A stretch of DNA of 64,000 bases from Varunaivibrio sulfuroxidans (lineage in GTDB: Bacteria > Pseudomonadota > Alphaproteobacteria > Rhodospirillales > Magnetovibrionaceae), in assembly GCF_029318635.1 (NCBI RefSeq), contig NZ_CP119676.1, positions 2,431,001-2,495,000 on the forward strand. The letters run 5' to 3'. Positions 33,818 to 44,173 of this stretch are shown piece after piece. Numbering within the stretch: the first letter of the stretch is position 1; each line of letters begins with the position of its first letter. The position numbers and the translations under genes were made by a program. The notes under the pieces are model-generated. The model made no database searches, was not told the origin of the DNA, and saw only the letters and a list, made by a program, of their open reading frames with translations.

Positions 33818-34237
33818 ATGGCCGAAACGGTCGAATTTGAATTGGTCTCGCCACAAAAGCTGTTGAAATCACAGCCGGTCGATATGGTCGTCGTGCCCTG
33901 CGCCGAGGGCGATATCGGCGTGCTGCCTGGGCACACGCCGTTGATCGCCACGGTTCGTCCGGGTGTCGTCGATATTCACGATGACGGCAAGGTCGCCGAG
34001 CGAATTTTCGTCGCCGGCGGCTTTGTCGAGGTGACGGCGGTGCGCTGCACGCTTCTGGCGGAAGAGGCGATCGCCATCGCCGACATCAACCGCGCGGACG
34101 TCGAAGAGCGTCTTAAGGCAGCCAACAAGGCCCGCGAAGATGCGGCCGACGCCGCCGAAAAAGCCAGCGCCGAAACCGGCATCGAAACCTTGGAAGCGAT
34201 GCTCGAAGCGATGGAAAGCGTCGTTCATACCCACTGA
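33818..34237 (+). CDS. atpC: ATP synthase F1 subunit epsilon
   Basis: The beta-sandwich domain (VEFELVSPQKLL, EGDIGVLPGHTPLIATVRPG) and a C-terminal helical part identify epsilon. The subunit couples rotation to F0 and can inhibit ATP hydrolysis. Two ATGs compete: AGGAG at 33805-33809 lies 8 bp before 33818 but only 2 bp before 33812, so I chose 33818 (139 residues). The gene ends the operon; I see no clear intrinsic terminator before the convergent hemerythrin gene. Confidence 0.94.
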   Translation: MAETVEFELVSPQKLLKSQPVDMVVVPCAEGDIGVLPGHTPLIATVRPGVVDIHDDGKVAERIFVAGGFVEVTAVRCTLLAEEAIAIADINRADVEERLKAANKAREDAADAAEKASAETGIETLEAMLEAMESVVHTH

Positions 34238-34472
34238 TCGCTCGTTCATGGGCGCCGCGACGCCCTCGCGCCGACGCAAGGATGGTTGCTCGGGGGCCGT
34301 TCGGGGTCGCTCGGAGAGGAGTCACGCCCTATCCTATGGGGGAGAGGGATACGGTCACCTTCCCCGGCTCCCGGGTCATAAGCCGCAGCCTCGCCGCCGG
34401 TCAGGTTCGGCCTTGAATACGTTTGAGGAAATTTTCCTGAGAGAAAAGAGCGCCGCCATCGTGAAGGGTCCT

Positions 34473-34919
34473 TCATGAGGCATGTTTGTGCGCCTGGCAA
34501 GACGCGCCCCGCCGCGAGGGTACGGTGACGCCGATGTAGGGGGCGTACTGCTGGTCGGCGCGTAAAATGTGCTTTGTCAGCCAATCGCGCAGGAATTCCA
34601 GGACCTCATGAATATTGATGGCGTTCGGGTCTTGCTTGTACAATGCGGAAATATTGGCGACCGTTTTTGAAATTTCTCTGTGGGTTTTGATGTGTTCTTG
34701 CGTGTCGGGGTACTCACTGTCGATGAACAGACTTTCCTCACGCTCGAAGTGGCGATTTACGTAATCGTTCAGGCATGAAATCGTTTGTGAAATTTCTTCT
34801 TGGGTAAAGCCGTTATCGACACGGCTGAACAACTCGTTGGTGATGTTGATAAGCATTTGATGGTCAAAATCAATGAGTGTATGGCCAACCAGATATCCAT
34901 CATCCCATTGAATGAACAT
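34473..34919 (-). CDS. Bacteriohemerythrin
   Basis: This 148-residue single-domain hemerythrin should bind oxygen at a di-iron centre in the cytoplasm. Ligand positions are recognisable: H20 in LIDFDHQ, H57 and E61 in NRHFEREE, H76 and H80 in EHIKTH, and H117 and D122 in KHILRAD. The N-terminal WDDGYLVGHTLIDFDHQ is the bacterial family signature. The short Cys/His-containing tail (RRGASCQAHKHAS) is unusual. GGGGGG precedes the start. In microaerobic proteobacteria such proteins store or deliver oxygen or act in oxygen sensing; the precise role here is unknown. Confidence 0.92.
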   Translation of the reverse strand: MFIQWDDGYLVGHTLIDFDHQMLINITNELFSRVDNGFTQEEISQTISCLNDYVNRHFEREESLFIDSEYPDTQEHIKTHREISKTVANISALYKQDPNAINIHEVLEFLRDWLTKHILRADQQYAPYIGVTVPSRRGASCQAHKHAS

Positions 34920-34975
34920 ATGCGTCCCCCCTATCGTCTTTAAACATTAAAACCATTAAAAAAATATGGTCATAA

Positions 34976-34981
34976 ATTATA
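34976..34981 (-). promoter_or_regulatory. Consensus -10 element of the bacteriohemerythrin gene
   Basis: TATAAT on the minus strand lies about 57 bp upstream of the start in AT-rich DNA. A TGACAA stretch 18 bp further upstream could serve as the -35. Confidence 0.5.
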
Positions 34982-35281
34982 CACAAAAGCAATGCAAAGT
35001 TGTCATATTTCTGACCATAAATACGGTCGTAAAAACAAAACGAAAATGAAAAAGGGGCTCGGGAAGGCGCACTCATTCTTGCTTGATGGGGAATGGGGTA
35101 TTTTGGAAAAAATGAGGGCGTGGGGGTGTGAATGCAGTCTTTTCCGGGGTCTTCAGTCCCGAACGGGGCGGTCTCGAATGGCGTGTGTTTTGATCTTTGC
35201 GTGGCGGGTATGTATGATTCGATTGAGGTCGTTGCCCTATTCTCTTTTTGCGTGTGATCTTATGGGCGGCTTTACCCTAAG
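34982..35281. other. Stretch without a supported gene
   Basis: An open frame of about 100 codons on the + strand runs into the mobile element downstream and looks like no known protein. I see nothing else of note. Confidence 0.5.
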
Positions 35282-35418
35282 CCTAGTGGTTTGAGTTTAA
35301 CATTTGAGTCCGATGCAATTGGACACAAATGTGTGAAGAAATCAAACTGCAACAAAAAGATAGATAGTGGTCGGCCCGATGGTTCGCGGGAGCGAAACGT
35401 CGGAGTCGATCCACTAGG
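35282..35418. mobile_element. 137-bp MITE-like element, copy 1
   Basis: The element is bounded by CCTAGTGG and CCACTAGG, with imperfect terminal inverted repeats of roughly 15 bp. A copy in inverted orientation at 46418-46554 matches at 136 of 137 positions. CTAG at each edge suggests insertion at a CTAG target with TA duplication, as IS630-type elements do. It has no coding capacity, so it must be moved in trans if mobile. Confidence 0.85.
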
Positions 35419-35673
35419 CCCTGCACTCGATTAAGATACGGTAATGGTATGAACGAATTTGTTCACCCGCAAGACGCAAGGACGCAGGAAACCGGATCGG
35501 TTTTCAGGTCCTTGTAACACCGCAGAGGGGCAAATATGCGCGACATCATCCACGGCAAAGAAACGCGGCGCCAAAGCTCTTGACCGGGGACGTCACTCCC
35601 TCCGCGGGTTTTCCCTGGCGTTCCGTTGCCGTTTCAGCGTCATCTCGTGTTTCACACTTTGGATGCGCGATTT
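35419..35673. other. Spacer between two elements
   Basis: The spacer contains a compound hairpin around 35479-35516 (AAGGAC with GTCCTT outside, AAACCG-GAT-CGGTTT inside). No gene is supported. Confidence 0.4.
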
Positions 35674-35674
35674 A

Positions 35675-35939
35675 GGGTCAGGACCTATTCATCTGAAGCG
35701 TCTGGCGGAGATGAATTTAAGTGTGGGTTAGGCGGAGAAGCCGCCGCAATGGCCCTCATTGCAAGGATTTTCAAACGACATCCGCGCTTAAATTCATCCC
35801 GTCCCGCAGGGATTTGTGAAAAATGCCCCAAGGACGTCGTCGAAGACTTTTGAAAGTGAACGGCACTTCCGGCAAGTCTTCTCCTAGACTTGTGACATTT
35901 TTCACAAACCAGACGCATCAGATGAATAGGTCCTGACCC
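35675..35939. mobile_element. 265-bp MITE-like element with 32-bp terminal inverted repeats and internal hairpins
   Basis: The ends 35674-35705 and 35909-35940 are inverted repeats identical at 31 of 32 positions, starting AGGGTCAGGACCTATTCATC. TA flanks both sides. Three internal inverted repeats stack inside: 35710-35721 with 35787-35798 (GATGAATTTAAG), 35813-35825 with 35896-35908 (TTTGTGAAAAATG), and a GAAGACTT/AAGTCTTC pair within the second. It encodes nothing. Its right edge forms the stop codon of the Sel1 gene. Confidence 0.85.
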
Positions 35940-36868
35940 TAGTCCGAACAGCTTTTAAAGCCCTTTTTTACGCATAAAATGGCGAGCGTGGTGGCCTTGT
36001 CGATTTCGGTCGGGAGCATTTTTTCCGTCATCGCGTTCAGATCCTTCGCTGCTTCCTTGACGCCCTGCGAGAACGCCAGCATGAACCACATATACGCCTG
36101 CTTGTTGTCCTGTTTTCCCGCTTCTCCCGAGGCGTACATCTTGCCGAGGGCGTACTGGGCGTCGGCCTCGCCTTGCTTGGCGGCGGCCAGATACCACTTC
36201 GCCGCCGTTTTCACATTCTTGGAGACGCCTACGCCGTTCTCAAAAAACATGCCCAAGAGGCGTTGGGCTGTCGCATCGCCTTGCTTGGCGGCGAGCGTGA
36301 ACCACTTCACCGCATCCGGGATGTCCTGAGGCGCGCCTTCGCCGCCGAGCGATATCTTGCCTAAGGCAAACTGCGCCTTCATGGAACCGTGGCGCGCGGC
36401 GCGTAGATACCATTTTTGAGCCTCTGCGATATCCTTGTTCACCCCTTCACCCGCCTCATACATCGTGCCCATGGCGTACTGGGCGTCGATGTAATTTTGG
36501 TTGGCTGCGAGCCGGTACCATTTGGCGGCTTCCTTGATGTCCCGGGGCGCGCCTTGGCCGGTATCGTATAGAATGCCAAGATTGTACTGGGACGCCGCGT
36601 TCCCCTGCTTGGCGGCGCGGCGAAACCACAGGATGCTTTTCGCAAGGTCCCGCGGGACGCCATTTCCGCTGTAATACGCCTGGGCCAGATTAAACTGGGC
36701 CTCGGCCATACCTTTTTCGGCGAGGGGACGCCATTCTTCTACGGCGATTTTCCAATCCCCCTTTTGCGCGGCATCGAGAGCTTCCTTATAGCCTGCACGG
36801 GCCGTATCGAGGGGAAGTAGCGAGAGCATCACGGCAAAAAACAGAATGGGGACGAAAAAGTATCGCAT
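35939..36868 (-). CDS. Secreted Sel1-repeat protein
   Basis: The ATG at 36868 with GGAGAA upstream gives 309 residues, beginning with a signal peptide (MRYFFVPILFFAVMLSLLPL, cleavage near ARAGY). The rest is a chain of about seven Sel1-like repeats of 36 residues, each with the pattern A.YNLG..Y..G.GV..D...A..W...AA.QG. These form a helical scaffold for protein-protein contacts, probably in the periplasm. The stop codon TAG coincides with the TA flank of the 265-bp element, so the original C-terminus may have been altered by that insertion. Confidence 0.88.
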   Translation of the reverse strand: MRYFFVPILFFAVMLSLLPLDTARAGYKEALDAAQKGDWKIAVEEWRPLAEKGMAEAQFNLAQAYYSGNGVPRDLAKSILWFRRAAKQGNAASQYNLGILYDTGQGAPRDIKEAAKWYRLAANQNYIDAQYAMGTMYEAGEGVNKDIAEAQKWYLRAARHGSMKAQFALGKISLGGEGAPQDIPDAVKWFTLAAKQGDATAQRLLGMFFENGVGVSKNVKTAAKWYLAAAKQGEADAQYALGKMYASGEAGKQDNKQAYMWFMLAFSQGVKEAAKDLNAMTEKMLPTEIDKATTLAILCVKKGFKSCSD

Positions 36869-36993
36869 GAGAAATTCTCCAAAAAGTATTATCGGACGCA
36901 CCGCCGCGATGGGGGCGCGCGACACACGAAATTGAACGATAAAACGTAATGAAAATCAACGATGGCGCGTGGTTGAGGGGCGGCTTCTTGAGT

Positions 36994-39153
36994 TTAGCGT
37001 CCGCCGCCGCCTTTTTTTGTTCCGGCGCGCCCTTTCGCACTTTTTCCCTTGCCCGCCCCGACGCCGCCCGCGCGCGCCGCCCTGGGCGCGACGCCGGCCC
37101 GATCGAGGCCCAGTTCGTGGGCTTCGAGGCGGCGGATTTCGTCGCGTAGGCGGGCGGCTTCTTCGAATTCGAGGTCGGCGGCGGCCTGGCGCATGCGTTT
37201 GTCCAGATCCTCGATATGGCCGCGCAGGCTTTTGCCGACCCGGTGGGCGTCGCCGGAAACTCCGGTATCGACGGTGACGTAGTCCTGCTCATAGACCGAA
37301 CCCAGAGCGTCGGCGATGGTTTTTTTAATGCTCGCCGGGGTGATGCCGTGCTCCAGATTGTAGGCGGTTTGCTTCTCGCGCCGACGGGCGGTCTCGTCGA
37401 GGGCGTACTTGAGGCTGTCGGTGATCCGGTCGGCGTACAAGATGACCCGTCCCTCGACATGGCGCGCCGCGCGCCCGATGGTTTGCACCAGGGATGTGCG
37501 CGAACGCAGGAAGCCTTCCTTGTCGGCGTCGAGGATGGCGACCAGCGCGCATTCGGGAATATCCAATCCCTCGCGCAGCAGGTTGATGCCGATCAACACG
37601 TCAAACGCCCCCAGGCGCAAATCGCGGATGATCTCGATGCGCTCCAACGTGTCGATGTCCGAATGCATGTAGCGCACGCGAATGCCGTGCTCGTGCATAT
37701 ACTCGCTTAGGTCCTCGGCCATTTTTTTGGTCAAGGTGGTGACCAGCACGCGCTGCCCGGCGGCGGCGGCGGCCTTGGCCTCGCCGAGCAGGTCATCGAC
37801 CTGGGTATCGACCGGGCGGATGATGCATTCGGGATCCAACAGACCGGTCGGTCGGACGACTTGTTCGATGATCACGCCCGCCGTGCGCTCCAGCTCCCAC
37901 GGACCGGGCGTGGCGGAGACGAAAATGGTGTCGGGGCGCATCCGATCCCACTCGTCGAACTTCAGCGGCCGGTTATCGACGCACGACGGCAGGCGAAACC
38001 CGAACGAGGATAAGGTGGTCTTGCGGTTGAAATCGCCCTTGTACATGGCCCCGATTTGGGGCACGGAGACGTGGCTTTCATCGACCACCATCAGCGCGCC
38101 GGCGGGCAGATATTCGAACAGGGTCGGCGGCGGCTCGCCGGGGGCGCGCCCGGTCAGGTAGCGCGAATAATTTTCGATGCCGCTGCAAAACCCCGTGGTT
38201 TCCAGCATTTCCATGTCGAAGGTCGTGCGTTCCTGGAGGCGTTGGGCCTCCAACAGCTTACCCTCGCGCACGAAGGCGTCGAGTTGGTCCTTTAACTCGG
38301 TCTTGATCTTGGGGATCGCCTGGATCAGGGTCGGGCGCGGCGTGACGTAGTGGCTGTTGGGATAAATCGTGATGGTTTCAAGATCGGCGTTTTTTTCGCC
38401 GGTCAGCGGGTCGATTTCATAGATCGCCTCCAAATCGTCGCCGAACAGAGAGACCCGCCACGCCCGATCCTCGTAATGGGAGGGGAAAATTTCGACGACA
38501 TCGCCGCGCACCCGGAACGCGCCCCGCCCGAAGGCGACGTCGTTGCGCTTGTATTGCAGTTCGACCAGGCTGGCGAGCAGGGCGTCCTGATCGACCTGCA
38601 TCCCGCGCTCTAGCTTGACCACCATGTCGGCGTAGGTTTCCGCCGAACCGATGCCGTAAATGCACGACACCGAGGCGACGATGATGACGTCGTCGCGCTC
38701 GAACAGGGCGCGCGTGGCGCTGTGGCGCATGCGGTCGATTTGTTCGTTGATCGAGGCGTCTTTTTCGATGTAGGTGTCGGTGCGCGGAACGTAGGCCTCG
38801 GGCTGATAATAGTCGTAGTACGAGACGAAATACTCAACGGCGTTGTGTGGAAAGAAGGCTTTCATTTCGGCGTAAAGCTGGGCCGCCAGGGTTTTGTTGT
38901 GGGCGAGCACCAGGGTCGGGCGCTGCACCTGGGCGATGGTGTGGGCGATGGTGAAGGTCTTGCCCGATCCGGTGACGCCGAGCAGGACCTGATCGTGATT
39001 TTTTTCGCGCAACCCCTCGACGAGCGCGGCGATCGCCTGGGGTTGGTCGCCCGCGGGGCGGTAATCGGAGATCAACTCGAACGGCTTGCCCCCTTCGGGG
39101 CGGGGCGTGTCGTCGTCGGCGAAAGGGCCGGGCAGGATGATCGAGGTGCTCAT
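36994..39153 (-). CDS. uvrB: Excinuclease ABC subunit B
   Basis: The 719-residue UvrB verifies DNA damage in nucleotide excision repair with UvrA and UvrC. It has Walker A at [12 protein letters not shown], the beta-hairpin segment [21 protein letters not shown], the helicase motifs [10 protein letters not shown] and [12 protein letters not shown], and [11 protein letters not shown]-terminal UVR domain (about residues 655-690, [29 protein letters not shown]) binds UvrC. The tail is Gly/Lys-rich. I chose the ATG at 39153 with AAAGGG upstream; an in-frame ATG ten codons earlier has no such site. Confidence 0.96.
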   Translation of the reverse strand: MSTSIILPGPFADDDTPRPEGGKPFELISDYRPAGDQPQAIAALVEGLREKNHDQVLLGVTGSGKTFTIAHTIAQVQRPTLVLAHNKTLAAQLYAEMKAFFPHNAVEYFVSYYDYYQPEAYVPRTDTYIEKDASINEQIDRMRHSATRALFERDDVIIVASVSCIYGIGSAETYADMVVKLERGMQVDQDALLASLVELQYKRNDVAFGRGAFRVRGDVVEIFPSHYEDRAWRVSLFGDDLEAIYEIDPLTGEKNADLETITIYPNSHYVTPRPTLIQAIPKIKTELKDQLDAFVREGKLLEAQRLQERTTFDMEMLETTGFCSGIENYSRYLTGRAPGEPPPTLFEYLPAGALMVVDESHVSVPQIGAMYKGDFNRKTTLSSFGFRLPSCVDNRPLKFDEWDRMRPDTIFVSATPGPWELERTAGVIIEQVVRPTGLLDPECIIRPVDTQVDDLLGEAKAAAAAGQRVLVTTLTKKMAEDLSEYMHEHGIRVRYMHSDIDTLERIEIIRDLRLGAFDVLIGINLLREGLDIPECALVAILDADKEGFLRSRTSLVQTIGRAARHVEGRVILYADRITDSLKYALDETARRREKQTAYNLEHGITPASIKKTIADALGSVYEQDYVTVDTGVSGDAHRVGKSLRGHIEDLDKRMRQAAADLEFEEAARLRDEIRRLEAHELGLDRAGVAPRAARAGGVGAGKGKSAKGRAGTKKGGGGR

Positions 39154-39179
39154 GGCCCTTTTATAAAGCTTCAAAGACT

Positions 39180-39208
39180 CCATAGCCAGTACTGCGATGT
39201 GCTATGGT
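39180..39208. promoter_or_regulatory. Divergent uvrB/methyltransferase control region
   Basis: CCATAGC (39180-39186) and GCTATGG (39201-39207) form an inverted repeat between the divergent genes. On each strand GCTATGG contains a -10-like hexamer; for the methyltransferase this is only 5-6 bp from the start codon. Confidence 0.35.
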
Positions 39209-39213
39209 GGGCC

Positions 39214-39846
39214 ATGGACGACGAACTTGAACCGGTAAAGGCCTTTTTTCCCGCCACGGCGATGCCCGACGCCGATTGGTGGAACGCCCTGTGGCCCGAT
39301 CCGCAAGCCGTGGTGCGCGCCCTGGGTGTGGAATCGGGGATGCGCGTCCTCGACCTGTGTTGCGGTGACGGCCACTTCACGGCGGCGCTGGCCGCCGTTG
39401 TGGGGCCGCTGGGGCGCGTCTGGGGCGCCGATCTCGACGACGATCTTTTGGACGCGGCGCGCTTGCGGATCGAAAAAAGTGGGGCCGCGGGTTGGGTCGA
39501 TTGGCGGGTGATGGACGCCTGCGATTTAAAGGATATTGCCGAGGCGCCGCTTGACGCGGTTTTCTTGGCCAACACCTTTCACGGTGTGCCGGACAAGGGA
39601 GGGCTGGCGCGCGCCGTCCGGGAGGTGCTCGGGGCGGATGGGGCGTTCATTATCGTCAATTGGCATAAAAAAGAGCGCGAGGAAACGCCGGTCCTCGGCC
39701 AACCGCGAGGCCCCCGAGGGGAACTGCGCATGACGCCCGAGCAGACCGTGGGCGTCGTCCTGCCCCAGGGATTTACCCTGCACGGAGTCGTCGATGTCGG
39801 GCCGTATCATTACGGGGCGGTGTTCACCAAGCTCCGAGGTCTTTGA
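39214..39846 (+). CDS. Class I SAM-dependent methyltransferase
   Basis: The 210-residue protein has the Rossmann methyltransferase motif I VLDLCCGDGHFTAALAAVV (about residues 45-63). An acidic residue ends the second strand (VWGADLDDDLLDAAR), and a downstream VNWHKKEREETPVLGQPRGPRGE segment is present. It lies 60 bp from and divergent to uvrB. The substrate cannot be deduced; small-molecule or protein methylation are both possible. The longer in-frame extension upstream overlaps uvrB and is rejected. Confidence 0.82.
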   Translation: MDDELEPVKAFFPATAMPDADWWNALWPDPQAVVRALGVESGMRVLDLCCGDGHFTAALAAVVGPLGRVWGADLDDDLLDAARLRIEKSGAAGWVDWRVMDACDLKDIAEAPLDAVFLANTFHGVPDKGGLARAVREVLGADGAFIIVNWHKKEREETPVLGQPRGPRGELRMTPEQTVGVVLPQGFTLHGVVDVGPYHYGAVFTKLRGL

Positions 39847-39946
39847 AATTCCCGGGAAAGCGGATCGCGCGGGGCGCCACTTCGCTGTTGCGCGTCTTGC
39901 GTTCAAAGAGTAGCTTTCCGTCGTCCTGTCAACACCAGCCCAGTAG

Positions 39947-41158
<1,212 letters not shown>

Positions 41159-41188
41159 CGACGGATAATTTTTCTCCGCGGAAAATGA

Positions 41189-41223
41189 AAATAAAGAGGC
41201 GCCGCAAAGGAGCCTCTTTATTT
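41189..41223 (+). terminator. Terminator after aspC
   Basis: AAATAAAGAGGC (41189-41200) pairs perfectly with GCCTCTTTATTT (41212-41223) around an 11-nt loop. Confidence 0.85.
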
Positions 41224-41366
41224 GGCGAAAGCCTTGGATTCGCTCCCTCGCTGGCGTAGGCTTCAGGGAAAGGCGGGCGCGTGGTCCGCCGGTTCTCTTG
41301 AAGTGACGTCCGGGGCGCCGGACCCTGTGGTGCGTGACCGCCCGGACGCAGGGAAAGGAGGCAGGC

Positions 41367-43397
41367 ATGAGCGACAAAACGTCTCGTGCGCCCCGCTGCG
41401 CGGCTCTGATTGGCCCCTACCTCAGCGGCAAGACGACCCTCTTGGAAAGTTTGTTGCATAGCGCGGGAATCGTCCACCGTAAGGGGTCGGTGCGCGACGG
41501 CACGGCGCTCGGCGACACGTTCGCCGAAGCGCGCAAGCGCCAGATGTCCACCGAAGTGAATATCGCGCAGGGCGTATTTCTCGGCGACGCGTGGACCTTT
41601 ATCGACTGCCCGGGTTCGATCGAACTGGTGCAGGCCGGACGCGACGCCTTGCGGGTGGCCGACATCGCCGTTGTCGTCACCGAGGCGGATCCTGAAAAAG
41701 CGCTGATGTTGGCGCCGTACCTGCACATGCTCGACGAAATGGACTTGCCGCATATCCTGTTCTTCAACAAGATCGATAACAACTACAACGGCATTAAGGC
41801 CATGTTCGAGGCGGTGCAGGATATCAGCGTCCGTCCGCCGGTGCTGCGTGAAATTCCGATTCGCCAGGGCGACGCCGTCGCCGGCTACGTCGATCTGGTC
41901 AGCGAACGCGCGTTTAAATGGCGCGACGGCGCGCCGTCGGATTTGATCTCGATGCCCACCATCGTGGCGGCGCGTGAGGAGAGCGCCCGCGAGGAAATGC
42001 TGGAAACCCTGGCCGACTTCGACGACGCCCTGCTGACGGAACTTCTGGAGGACGTCACCCCGTCTCCGGCGGAGATTTACGATAATCTGGCGCGCGATTT
42101 GGCCCGGGACGTTGTCGTTCCGGTTTTTTTTGGTTCGGGCGAGCACGACCATGGGGTCAAGCGCCTACTAAAGGCCTTGCGTCACGAAACGCCGGAACCG
42201 GATGTTCGGGCGCGGCGCTTGAATGTTTCCGAAGCCGCGAACGCCACGCCCTTGGTTCAGGTTTTTAAAACCGTCCATTCCGGCCAAGGCGGTAAGGTGT
42301 CGATGGCGCGGGTCTGGCGCGGCGAAATCCTGGACGGGGCGAGCTTAGGGGGGGATCGGATCAGCGGGGTGTGGTCGGTGATGGGCGCGAAAATGCTCAA
42401 GAAAGACGGGCCGGCCGTCGTTGGCGACGTGGTCGGATTGGGTCGGCTTGAGGGGGCGCGTACCGGGGATATTTTGACGTCCTCGGGGGGCATGGCGCAG
42501 ACGGACGCTCTTTCACCATTGGAGCCGGTCTACGCCCTGGCGCTACGCCCGGCCAATCCTGGGGACGATGTCAAATTGACCGCGGCGTTGGGCCTATTGT
42601 GCGCCGAAGACGCGGCGCTGCGGGTCGTCGCCGAGGCGTCAACGGGAGAATTGCTCCTTCAGGGTCAAGGGGACGTCCATTTGGCGATTGCATTGGATAC
42701 GCTTGGCGATCGTTTCGGTCTCAAGATTGAGGCGACGCGGCCCAGGGTGCCCTATAAGGAAACCGTGCGCAAAAGCGTTACCCGACACGCCCGCCACCGC
42801 AAACAGAGCGGCGGGCACGGTGAGTTCGGTGATATCACGGTGGAAATCGCGCCCCTGCCCCGTGGTGGAGGGTTCGCGTTCGACGAACGGATCAGCGGAG
42901 GTCGTGTGCCTAAAAAATACATTCCCGCCGTGGAAAACGGCGTTATCGAGGCCTTGCGTAAGGGGCCATTGGGCTTTCCCGTGGTCGATTTGTCTGTGGT
43001 TTTGGTGGATGGGCAGCATCACGAGGTCGATAGCTCGGACATGGCGTTTCGCAAGGCGGCGGGGCTGGCTCTGCGCGAAGGCCTGAACGCCTGCGACCCG
43101 GTTCTGTTGGAGCCGATTTGCCGAGTCGTGATCGCCGCGCCCAGTCGTTATTCGTCCAACGTGCAGCGCGTCGTTAGCGCCCGGCGTGGGCAAATTCTCA
43201 GTTTTAATGCGCGTGAGAGCTGGAGCGGTTGGGATGAAATCGAGGCCTATATCCCACAGGCAAACCTTGACGATCTGATTGTTGACGTGCGTTCGCAAAC
43301 CGTTGGCGTGGGGACATTGCGCCAGAAATTCGACCACCATCAGGAATTGGTCGGACGCTTGGCCGATGAGGCCTGTCAGGAGCAGGGGCGGGCCTAA
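41367..43397 (+). CDS. EF-G-like translational GTPase (FusA2 type)
   Basis: The 676-residue protein has the domain layout of elongation factor G but a diverged G domain: P-loop GPYLSGKT instead of the usual A-H-x-D-x-GKT, then FIDCPG and FFNKID. Domains II-V follow (LVQVFKTVHSGQGGKVSMARVWRG, SGGHGEFGDITVEIAPL, SGGRVPKKYIPAVENGV). It belongs to the EF-G-like paralogues found beside canonical fusA, whose cellular role is unclear. GGAGG 6 bp before the ATG at 41367 fixes the start. The stop codon overlaps the terminator A/T tract of the small-RNA candidate on the other strand. Confidence 0.9.
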   Translation: MSDKTSRAPRCAALIGPYLSGKTTLLESLLHSAGIVHRKGSVRDGTALGDTFAEARKRQMSTEVNIAQGVFLGDAWTFIDCPGSIELVQAGRDALRVADIAVVVTEADPEKALMLAPYLHMLDEMDLPHILFFNKIDNNYNGIKAMFEAVQDISVRPPVLREIPIRQGDAVAGYVDLVSERAFKWRDGAPSDLISMPTIVAAREESAREEMLETLADFDDALLTELLEDVTPSPAEIYDNLARDLARDVVVPVFFGSGEHDHGVKRLLKALRHETPEPDVRARRLNVSEAANATPLVQVFKTVHSGQGGKVSMARVWRGEILDGASLGGDRISGVWSVMGAKMLKKDGPAVVGDVVGLGRLEGARTGDILTSSGGMAQTDALSPLEPVYALALRPANPGDDVKLTAALGLLCAEDAALRVVAEASTGELLLQGQGDVHLAIALDTLGDRFGLKIEATRPRVPYKETVRKSVTRHARHRKQSGGHGEFGDITVEIAPLPRGGGFAFDERISGGRVPKKYIPAVENGVIEALRKGPLGFPVVDLSVVLVDGQHHEVDSSDMAFRKAAGLALREGLNACDPVLLEPICRVVIAAPSRYSSNVQRVVSARRGQILSFNARESWSGWDEIEAYIPQANLDDLIVDVRSQTVGVGTLRQKFDHHQELVGRLADEACQEQGRA

Positions 43398-43538
43398 AAA
43401 AAAGCCGGGCCCAAGGCCCGGCGAAGTCAAAAGGGAGGTCTCACGTCTGGGAGACGCAAAAATCCTGATACGAGGGTCCGTGTCCAAAGGGGGGGAGAAG
43501 GACGGGAACACCTCATTGCTGCGTGGCAATATCAAGAC
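43396..43538 (-). ncRNA. Candidate small RNA A with C/U-rich anti-Shine-Dalgarno loops
   Basis: On the minus strand a promoter-like TGGACA-N16-TATATT (43571-43544) is followed by about 142 nt of non-coding sequence. This ends in GCCGGGCC-TTG-GGCCCGGC plus eight T (to 43396), a classic intrinsic terminator with no minus-strand gene upstream to serve. Visible structure from 5' to 3': hairpin ATTGC-CACGCA-GCAAT; hairpin GTGTTCC...GGACAC exposing CTTCTCCCCCCC; hairpin CGTCT-CCC-AGACG; single-stranded ACCTCCC; terminator. A paralogue lies about 300 nt upstream on the same strand. The C/U loops resemble those of alphaproteobacterial anti-SD sRNAs; expression is inferred. Confidence 0.65.
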
Positions 43539-43543
43539 GTCCT

Positions 43544-43571
43544 AATATAAGAAAAAACTGAAATATGTCCA
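43544..43571 (-). promoter_or_regulatory. Promoter of small RNA A
   Basis: TGGACA (43571-43566), a 16-bp spacer and TATATT (43549-43544) lie on the minus strand. Confidence 0.5.
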
Positions 43572-43697
43572 GAAAAAAATTAGGACATTGGAATTGATTG
43601 CCGTAAAGGGCTTCCGCGCAGTATGGCGTAGGGTGTATCGGCATGAACGGCTGCCGGGCATGCCATCTCTGGGGAAATTGAGGTGTACGGAGCGGAG

Positions 43698-43849
43698 AAA
43701 AAAAAGGCCGGGCACGAATGCCCGGCGAGTTTAACAGGGAGGCTTCACGTCTAGGAGACGTCGGACCCGTTCAACCCCAGGGAGGAGGAAGGGAACAGGC
43801 CCGTGTCGGGCTTGCGCCCGAGGGGTGATGTTGCAATGCAACATCGACA
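43698..43849 (-). ncRNA. Candidate small RNA B, paralogue of A
   Basis: A TATAGT -10 (43861-43856) precedes about 150 nt that repeats the architecture of RNA A. It has a perfect 5' hairpin GATGTTGC-ATT-GCAACATC and an extra GCAA-tetraloop hairpin TCGGGC-GCAA-GCCCGA. A 9-bp stem (GGGCCTGTT with AACGGGTCC, two G-U pairs) exposes CCCTTCCTCCTCCCTG. Then come CGTCT-CCT-AGACG, single-stranded GCCTCCC, and the terminator GCCGGGCA-TTCG-TGCCCGGC-C-T8. The third hairpin and the CCTCCC segment are almost identical to RNA A, so the two arose by duplication. The -35 is weak. Confidence 0.65.
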
Positions 43850-44173
43850 AGAGGGACTATACGTAAATTGACCCTTAGGGGCCAGCCTCTTTGTTGCAGT
43901 TCCGTTATGCGTTATGCGCATATCAATAAAAAGTAAAAGAAGAACCGTCATGCGCAATTTTAAGTGTCCCCGTTTGATCGCGAAGTCCTTCGCAAGCGGG
44001 CCCGATGCGGCGTGAAATGGGGATGAATAACGCGAAGTTCGATCTGTGGGGGCTTGGGGATGGGGCGCGGGCGGGGGTAAGGCGGCGTCATTCCAAACGC
44101 CCATATCGCTCCGAAACGATAACTCTGAGGTTGCGGAAGGCAAAGGTGCAAAAAGATGTCTTCGAGCGCATGA

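Noticed and set aside
34992-35294. 100-codon + strand frame upstream of the 137-bp element
   Set aside because: It reads into the mobile element, has no recognisable domain and no convincing start.
35459-35731. 90-codon + strand frame between the two MITE-like elements
   Set aside because: It runs into the 265-bp element and is Arg/Ser/Cys-rich without family features.
43404-43422. Hairpin as terminator of the EF-G-like gene
   Set aside because: The T-run lies on the minus-strand side only (A-run before the stem on the + strand), so it terminates transcription coming from the right, not the EF-G-like mRNA.
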